Below, piece after piece: positions 56,875-64,000 of a stretch of 64,000 nt of DNA (position 1 is its first letter; every line of letters begins with the position of its first letter). This DNA comes from Xenopus tropicalis (lineage: Eukaryota; Chordata; Amphibia; Anura; Pipidae), in NCBI RefSeq assembly GCF_000004195.4, contig NC_030681.2, positions 88,853,681 through 88,917,680 of the forward strand. The letters run 5' to 3'. A model generated the notes under the pieces. The model was not told the DNA's origin. It was given only the letters and a program-made list of their open reading frames with translations, and searched no databases. The position numbers were made by a program, and so were the translations under genes.

Positions 56875-59800
56875 CACTCTTGCATGTTGCGCCTAATAGT
56901 TTTAAAGTTGCCTTGCATAGTTTCTGGTTTTTGGCATGCGAGTGACGTGTGCACCCAATTCTTTTGGCACAACTGCTCTGTAGTCGCTGACTCAGGGCAC
57001 TGTTGGAACCCAGGGTTTCCCTTTATCAATAAATGCAGCTGGGCCTGATTCAGAACAGAAGGCAGGAAGAACTAAGAGGAGCCAACTGCAACTATATGGA
57101 AGTGTAAAAAGCACGTTTTGTGCTTATTTTTTTTCTGTACTGCTGTCAGTTATGGAACTTAGGGACCAGTGCACCATATACTGTATATATAGAATATAAA
57201 TGTAACAGTATAAGGCTAATTATAGCATCAGAATGTAATAATAAGCCCTGTAGCATCAGTTTATATGAAAGACCAGCCTCATTTTCTGCTTGATAATTTG
57301 CAATTATACCTAAGCCCAGGTTCTCAACAGCTACCCAGAGCCTACTGAGCCCAGCTCCGGATTTGCATTCCGGGTGCCCCGAGGCCACCCCCCTCGATTG
57401 TGGCCTCTCCACAAATCCGGGCCTGACTGAGCCTGTGCACTGTCCTGGACATTTCTAACAGAATCCAAGATGGGGAGCTCCTGTGACAACTGTAAAGACA
57501 TATCATTACTGCTTTAGAGATGCTGAAACTTTTGTAGTTTAGTATATAAAATATGGCATATCTAGCCATATTCATGTTTAGTTCTCCTAAAAAGTGGTAA
57601 GAATGATTTTGTGTATCAAATCAATAATTTCAATGGGGGAAGATTTATCAATGAGAGCGCATGACAGTGAAATTCTAACATTCTCTATTCCTTTCCATGC
57701 CTCTAATATGCCACAGGAATGAATAGAGAGCTAGAATTTTACTGCAGTGAGGTTTAATTTCACGCATTTTATCTGTAATGAGATACATGCCCTATGCGTT
57801 CTTATATCTTATTCTTATACCCTAAAGCAATTAATCTGGAGACCAAATGGGCCAATGGAGGGCAGACTTGGGTGTTTGTAACCTTTGTTTGTAATCAGTC
57901 CAATTATGATTCTCACTATCCCCTGTCAGGCAAAGGCAGACTCTTCATTATCTGCAGTTTCTGTTCCCAGACAGATTAAGCTTCAATCTTTATTCACTCA
58001 CCAGAATATATGTTGTTTACACCACAAGTGACAGTAGGATAAAGAAAAATATTGTAAATATAAGAAAGCAGTGGACATTTTGCTCTAATGAAGATTATCT
58101 CTGACTGCCCAGATGCTTGCTTCTGCAGTCACATGACTAAACCAGAGCATTTCTTTACCCATATGCAGTTAGTTATCTAAAAGTTAAATAGGCAGTGTCA
58201 ACTTTAATTATTTTAGGAAGCCATATTTATTATCATCATGTATTGGTTTGCACATGAGCAGCTCCAACCTAGTATCCCTCTAGAAAATATGAGAAACAGT
58301 GCCAGTAAGAGTGGGAAAGACACAGTCATTGTTTAAAAAATACTGATTATACTTATAAACAAATAAAGTAAATTATAATGACTGTTCCTGCCAGGTAGTG
58401 GGTTGTTACTGAACACCACAAGGTGATCTCTGAGGAAGCACACAGACCATCACAAAATTGTGACTTGAGGTTGGTTAGGTATTTATTCTAAAAGTATCGT
58501 TTTCTAAAAATATTATAATTATTATTTTTTTTAAAAATCAGAATAAACTCGTTTCCACGAGTTTTCTTACAGTTACTAAAAAGTCTGTACTGAAAAAGCA
58601 AGACCAAGAAAAGTCGCAGAAAAGTTGTGAAAATCCAAAATTGTTTGACTTGTCATATGAAAACCGTGACTTTATCGAATTTTTTTTATCTAAAAAAAAA
58701 ACAGCGTAAAGAACCGGAAACCTCAAGTTTCAAAGCAAAAGAAGGATCCCCCGGAAGGGACATCTGCCATTGGCTTCTACATGATCTCGGCAAGTTTCAG
58801 CTGGCAAATTGTTAAATTTTTATCCGTTTGGACGCATAGTAAATCTCGTAAAAGTTGTGACTTTTTTTTCCTGCGACTTCTATCGCTAAAAATCCAATCA
58901 GAAAAAAAATTCCAATGGGTAGTAAATGGCCCCCATAGTGTTGTGCATATTTTGTGTCCTACTGTGAAAGCTCCATTTTTCTTTACCAATTTCCATTAGT
59001 TTCCAATTAAAGCTCCCACATCTTTGACTAAAATTTAAGAAAAATAATATCCTACTGAAGGCTCAGTAGTGTAACTGATATGGATGGGACTCTTGGTTTC
59101 TATTTCTGACAGGCAGCCTGGATGACATACTGTACCAGCTCTAACCAGATAATTGCAGACTACCTCCTGTTCTTTCATTAGGGGTTGCTGCGGTATCATT
59201 TTCCTGTGCCTAGTCATTGTGATTTTTCTTGCCCTTTCGTATGTTTACGTTCATCAGATCTTTGTGTCAGCACCTTAAACCATATCGTTTTACAGTCCTG
59301 ACGTATAATTGAATGCAATATAGAGTTTCCTTCTCCACTGAGTTAAAACCCAAGTACGGAGCGTTACTAATAATAAGAGAAATGTGATTTGAATAAAAAA
59401 CACATTATGAGTGTGAATACGATCACAGTAAATGATAATAAACTTGGCAGGAGATGGAGAAATAGAGATTTGTGACCTCACAGGAATACTTGGGCCCCAA
59501 GCTAAGAAAAAAAGACTTTCGATTTCGAGCCGTCTTGCTGTTGCACAGCTACAATTTTGAAATGTAATAATAATTATGATAACTTAACAAAGGATATTTT
59601 TTGGCTCAAGAATGTCCTCAAAGTCTAAGGAACCCAGAGAAATCCCTTCTCTGACCTACCCTAAAACTGTCTTTGGCGGGCACATGGCCCATAGGAAAGC
59701 TCCAGAAGAACCATTGTAAGAGGGGAGAGGAAAAGAGGATCCACTAGAGTGCTAGAAATACTATACAACATAGGATAACATTATGTAGAGGAGAGACCAG

Positions 59801-59886
59801 GCAAACTGAGATGCCAGGCAACTCCTTGGAGCAACTACAAGAAATAGGTAGTAAAATATAGACTGTTTGTAATGGGAGAGCTGAAT
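56875..59886. other. Intergenic; MITE-like fragments at 57635-57775 and 58550-58940
   Basis: 57635-57775 (gggggaagatttatcaatga) resembles MITE half-ends. 58550-58940 ends in agtaaatggcccccatag and is rich in GCGACTT/AAAAGTCGC words like the element near 36 kb. No gene identified. Confidence 0.45.
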
Positions 59887-60322
59887 CAAAACCTGAAATA
59901 ATGGAACCTGACAAAGACCAAGAGGTTCATTGAAATCAGAATAAGTTGTTTTATTCTGCAAGGAGTCAATTATGAACAGCCTGGCAAGAAATATAATCAC
60001 AACCAGTGAAAGGCCTTAATGTTACCGTAAGAACACTTCCAAGTTATGATATGGTTAGGGATTAGTTATGGATATTGGGCTACCACACTGAAGTTCCATA
60101 TGACAATAGCTACAATGTAGTGGCATAATCTAATATTAGAGAGCCATAAGGTGACAGATAGATTTGCTCTCCCTCAACAGAAGCTGATGTTTTTAAAATA
60201 CTTTGAGGGAGAGCAAAACTATCACTTTATGAGACAGAATTGACTCCTTACAGAAAAAAATGACTTGTTCTGATTTCCATGAACCGCTTGGTCTTTGCCA
60301 GGTTCCATTATTTCAGATTTTA
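59887..60322. repeat. Inverted repeat: two 84-nt arms about 270 nt apart
   Basis: Left arm 59887-59970 (ctgaaataatggaacctgac) and right arm 60239-60322 in reverse complement agree at roughly 85-90%. A second inner hairpin (ttgctctccctcaa at 60171 and ttgagggagagcaa at 60203) lies between. Probably an unclassified MITE. Confidence 0.7.
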
Positions 60323-60450
60323 TGCAGTAACCCATAGTTACCAATCAGCAGGTATAATTTACTGGTCAACTGTTTAGAAGCAAACATCATATTGGTTGTT
60401 ATGGTTTACTGCTACAGGGCAAACTTAGTGCATTTTATTACATATGGGGG
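60323..60450. repeat. Palindromic repeat R, half copy without insertion
   Basis: Reads gcagtaacccatagttacca, ccaatcagcagg, and gggcaaacttagtgcatttt then attacatatggg. Shows the continuous aaacttagtg junction that is split at 47771/50013. Confidence 0.7.
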
Positions 60451-61345
60451 TATGCTAGTTCTTAGAGACTAGGACAAGTGCAAAATATATTTCTAACCAT
60501 CAAGCATGATCTCCCAAGGCACAGGAAAAGGATTACTTCCAGAGTCAGTTACAGTTGTGGGAAACATTATCCCAGGGGACTGGAGTAAATAAGGTCATCT
60601 CACTTATGCAATGGATGTAACTGAAATGCTATGTGGTAAAGTTGGATTCTAGAAATGTGGAATATCTTGATAACTGAATACTAACTATTCACATGAACAG
60701 TCCTAATGCCTATGATTCTACAATTTGGGTAAAGTTCTCATTTGGTCAAAATGATGTTTAGTTTCTTCCCTATAAGGACAGTAATTGTACAGTTGACTGG
60801 ACACTTCTTCTTCACTCCTGTTTTCACAACAATGTAAAGAGCTCCAGATACTCTGGACTCTACAAGAGACAAACAGAACAACAAAATGCTGTCAATACTG
60901 TGTATGGCATCTTGTGTGGTATCCGTACATTTGACTTGTGGGCCAGTCAGTCAGATATCATACAAAGTGGCCCGTGTATGGCTACCTTTACTTGAAGGAC
61001 TGACTTTACAACTGCTCACCCTTCTTAATTTCACTTAATGTTGACACTGTTCTCTGGTGCCAATAAAGCTGTCATGTAACTCATGGATGGAAAGAATTGA
61101 ATAGAAATCAGCTCATAGTCCCGTGAGAGTGTTTTAGCAATGTAGTCGACCTTCTAATCTTATTGATTCTATCTGTTCTTGGTTCTGTATTAAGGATTTA
61201 ATAGAAAGCAAGGAGTTTTTTTTCTCAAAGTTTTCTATGAACTGATTAAATCTGTGGCTGTTGGACAAAAATTAAAAAGCTGAGAAATATAATGAAGCAT
61301 AAAATGCTTAACATTTTCTGCCTCCTGTCAAAATGTAAGGGGAAA
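60451..61345. other. Intergenic; family A end fragment near 60935-60990
   Basis: gtggcccgtgtatggctacc, then tttac, matches the family A terminus. Otherwise nothing recognised. Confidence 0.45.
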
Positions 61346-61417
61346 GTAATAAAATGTGCAAAGCTTACCCAGGTAACCCATAGCTACCATTCAGGTGTTT
61401 GCTTTTAAATGGGTGAC

Positions 61418-61817
61418 TAGTGATGGGCGAAATATTTCGCCAGGCATGGATTCGCGGCGAATTTCCGCGTTTTGCCATTGGCGGATTGTTTCGCGAAACG
61501 GATGAAAAAATTCGCCGCGGAAAAATTCGCCACACGTCCAAAATTTGTCGCCGGCGTCAAAAGAATAGCCGTGCGACGAAATAATAGCCGTGCTACGAAA
61601 TAATAGCCGCGCGACAAAGAAACCATAGCCGCGCGACAAAATAATAGCCGTGGGTGACGAAACAATAGCCGCGCGACAAAATAATAGCCGTGGGCGACAA
61701 TTTTTTTTGTCGCACAATATTTTCGCCGTTTCGCGAATTTTTCTCTGTTTCGCGGATCTTTTGAAAGATTCGCGAATTTTTCGCCGAAGCGAAACGGAAC
61801 AGATTCACTCATCACTA
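61418..61817. mobile_element. hAT-type MITE, 400 bp
   Basis: Perfect 8-bp target duplication TGGGTGAC at 61410-61417 and 61818-61825; ends TAGTGATGGGCGAA and the inverted TAGTGATGAGTGAA. An 8-bp duplication and TAGTG-type ends fit hAT elements. The interior is CG-rich, palindromic near the ends (ttcgccgcgg) and holds a minisatellite. Overlapping open frames on the minus strand are repeat by-products. Confidence 0.88.
61564..61700. repeat. Minisatellite, 7 units of 19-21 bp
   Basis: Units start at about 61564, 61583, 61602, 61623, 61643, 61664 and 61683, each close to aatagccgygcgacraaat. Two units read gtgggygac instead of gygcgac. Confidence 0.85.
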
Positions 61818-61862
61818 TGGGTGACCAGTCAGTCCTTTGCACTTTTTATTAAATAACCCCCA

Positions 61863-63130
61863 GAACAAAACCTGAAGTTGTGGGCTAATGTAATAAGATT
61901 TACCCTCTAATATGCTATGTAATATTTACAATGTAACAGCTGTCTAATGAAGGATATTGCATTGTGAAATGTGAATTTTTGTTCTAATTTATGCAATCGT
62001 TTTAGAATTTTTATTACATTCTCCCATTAAATTCTTATTTAAGAGTGGAAAAACCATTGAAAACGAATTATTCAAAAATCCACAGCCGCCAACATTTCTT
62101 GTTCTGGTTTAAATATAATGTTAACTGCTAAGAAAGAAAAGGATATTTCTGAAATAATTTCTGGCTTAATAAATGCCAGAGAGATTAGCACATGTTCCTC
62201 TCAATATTCTGTATTTCCTTCCAAACTTACGTACTTTCATTTTCCCATGTGGCACAGATAAGATATAATGTATTAAAATTATTATAAACAGCAACACCTA
62301 AGAAAATGGAATATATATAATTATTCACATCATGCTTCTAATCTTTAAAGTGCTGCAAGGCATATTCCTTGAAAGCCATAGTCAATGTTTATATTAAGGA
62401 ATCTAACTGATCCATTTTGACAGGTTATAAAAAACGAATTGGAATAATGATTTGTTATTACGCATTGTTAAAATAAAAAAACCCTGTATCATTCTGAATT
62501 TTCTCTTAGTATCATAACTATGTGAACAAATGAAAAATGTACTGAAAATGGGTAAAATTCAAATTATGACATATTCTAGGTTACTGATATATTTGGGCTC
62601 TCCAAGTAGTTCACACTTTATTTTTAGTGTATATTGATGGTCTGTCCATAGTTGGAAAATTAGTAGACAATATAGGCTGTCTGTCAACAAGATCCCTAAC
62701 AAAGAAAGGCACCCACCCACAAGAAATACTATAAGTATATGGCAGTACTGCAGCAATAAGTCGGTGAACCAACTACCAACTTGTCTCACTCAAATGACAT
62801 TGGTTGCACCCCAAGCAAGCAACAGTCAGCACTCTGCACAGGGCTGGGCATTATTCTGTTTTTTTTTTTTTTTACATTGGCTGCTTCCAATTTACACCTG
62901 ATAAATGTTTTTACTTTGTGCTCCAAGTAGCGATAGATAGTTAAATAGAAAAAAAGTTAGAATCCCTGGGGTGCCAGTTTGTCAGGTGCTCCTGTTCAAT
63001 GAAAACTGAACCAGACTGGGGTACTACTGTAGGAATGCCACATCAACACCTTCTGTCACCTAGAGGTCCCTTGCGGCTCATTTGTGCATGCTTAGTAAAG
63101 TGAAAATTAATTGTAATTACTGGGGGTGCC
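61863..63130. other. Intergenic, nothing recognised
   Basis: AT-rich; T run at about 62861-62873. No element or gene identified. Confidence 0.4.
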
Positions 63131-63370
63131 TAACACATTCCCCCCCCATGGTTGGACTGGGGGGTGCAGGGACTGCCACACCAGGGGCCCCGCACCCCCA
63201 CAAGGGACCCCTGCCATGGTCCCCACACATCCCACTGGCCTCTGCCACCTACCCAAACCCCACTCTGAGCACCCATACTTAGGAGCATTTGGAGAGGGGG
63301 ACCAGCAGGGTCGGACTAGGCCAGCAGGACACCGGGGAAAAACCCGGGCCCTGCTGGCCCAGAACCGATC
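63131..63370. repeat. GC-rich dispersed repeat
   Basis: ggttggactggggggtgcag at one side and gggtcggactaggccagcag, then accggggaaaaacccgggcc, at the other. Related to the repeat at 29947-30142. Gives GC-rich frames without coding character. Confidence 0.55.
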
Positions 63371-63551
63371 CCTCTCCTTTATGTTAGAAGGATGAAATCT
63401 TCCAATCCAAAAATGACAGTTGTGCGCAAAGGGAGTGAGGTGCATTTAATGGTACACACGAGGGCTCATTGTAGTACCAGGGCTCAGCTGCAGTACTGTG
63501 TTGACTCATGTATTGCCTAATCAGAGTACTATCTGCTTCTATATCATATAA

Positions 63552-64000
63552 TGTACAGGCATGGGGTCTATTATCAGGACTGCTTGGCACCTGGGATTTT
63601 CCTGATAAGAGATAAAAGGGGGGATTTATCAATGCTCAAGTTTGATTTTTTTTTTTAGCTTTCAATTTTTTTTTTGCGCTAAAAAATCTTGAATTTGAAT
63701 TATGTCTCAAAAATTGAATGTCTGTTATTTATTAAGTGCAAACTTGAAAACTTGAATGTAAAACCTTGCCATCTAAAAGCTTGGGAGTTTCTATAGAAGT
63801 CAATGGGAGTTGTCCTAGGGTATTTGAGTTTTTTTTATTCTAACCAGTTTACCACATCAATAAATAAGCAAACATTTGATATGCGAGTTTATTTGATTTA
63901 GAAAAACAAACCTGAATTCACAAACTAGAAAATTGATAAATAAGCCCACCAATAAACCCAATACTGTTGGTTTACCACCAATATGTATTTATGCAGCTTA
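63552..64000. other. Family E fragment and MITE-like AT-rich end
   Basis: 63552-63612 (tacaggcatggggtctatta, then cctgataag) is a family E piece. From 63615, ggggggatttatcaatgctc and later inverted ttgataaataagccc suggest a MITE to about 63945. The window ends in unassigned sequence. Confidence 0.45.

Larger units (their letters stand above)
61346..61862. repeat. Palindromic repeat R, copy split by the hAT MITE
   Basis: Left half gggaaagtaataaaatgtgc to aaatgggtgac; right half tgggtgaccagtcagtcc to tttttattaaataacccc, mirroring the left. Confidence 0.65.

Noticed and set aside
61564..61700. CRISPR-like array of repeats
   Set aside because: Head-to-tail 19-21 bp units with no unique spacers, inside a eukaryotic hAT MITE.
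61417..61842. 141-codon minus-strand frame with repeated YYFVARLLF-like peptides
   Set aside because: The peptide repeat is the hAT MITE minisatellite read in frame.
63107..63445. Overlapping GC-rich frames near the window end
   Set aside because: Explained by the GC-rich dispersed repeat; no family features.

Overview
The window reads as vertebrate nuclear DNA, most likely from a clawed frog (Xenopus; tropicalis or laevis cannot be separated here). The basis is one widely spaced multi-exon vertebrate gene, AT-rich introns, and very dense short inverted-repeat DNA transposons: TTAA-flanked T2-type (Kolobok-like) MITEs, TTA/TAA-flanked Harbinger-like MITEs, hAT MITEs and Tc1-like transposons. 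That mixture is typical of Xenopus.

Positions 31-31765 (+ strand) carry the 3' portion of IBTK, inhibitor of Bruton tyrosine kinase. I traced 25 consecutive coding exons with matching splice phases. They encode about 1155 residues ending at a TAA, covering most of the RCC1 repeats, both BTB domains and the basic, low-complexity C-terminal tail. The ankyrin repeats, first RCC1 segment, start codon and promoter lie upstream of the window. A 3' UTR with AATAAA follows at 32107.

The introns hold many mobile elements. The main one is a complete Tc1-like transposon in intron 21 (24512-26108) with about 210-bp terminal repeats and an uninterrupted 330-residue transposase that lacks nine residues between its first two catalytic aspartates. 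Inverted pairs of related repeats bracket several small IBTK exons, notably the 61-nt exon 15.

From 32.2 kb to the end I find no second cellular gene. This gene-poor stretch contains a decayed non-LTR retrotransposon on the minus strand, a three-layer nest (old palindromic repeat, Harbinger-like MITE, Tc1 with a frameshifted transposase) at 47.6-50.0 kb, an inverted T2 MITE with a Harbinger-like insert at 56 kb, and a 400-bp hAT MITE with an internal 7-unit minisatellite at 61.4-61.8 kb. Several insertions can be dated relative to one another because an uninterrupted relative of the host repeat lies elsewhere in the window.

I found no convincing new biological system. The most informative observations are the nested insertions with internal empty-site controls, the open but shortened Tc1 transposase, and the exon-bracketing inverted repeats. 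All family calls come from reading and recognition; none was checked against a database.
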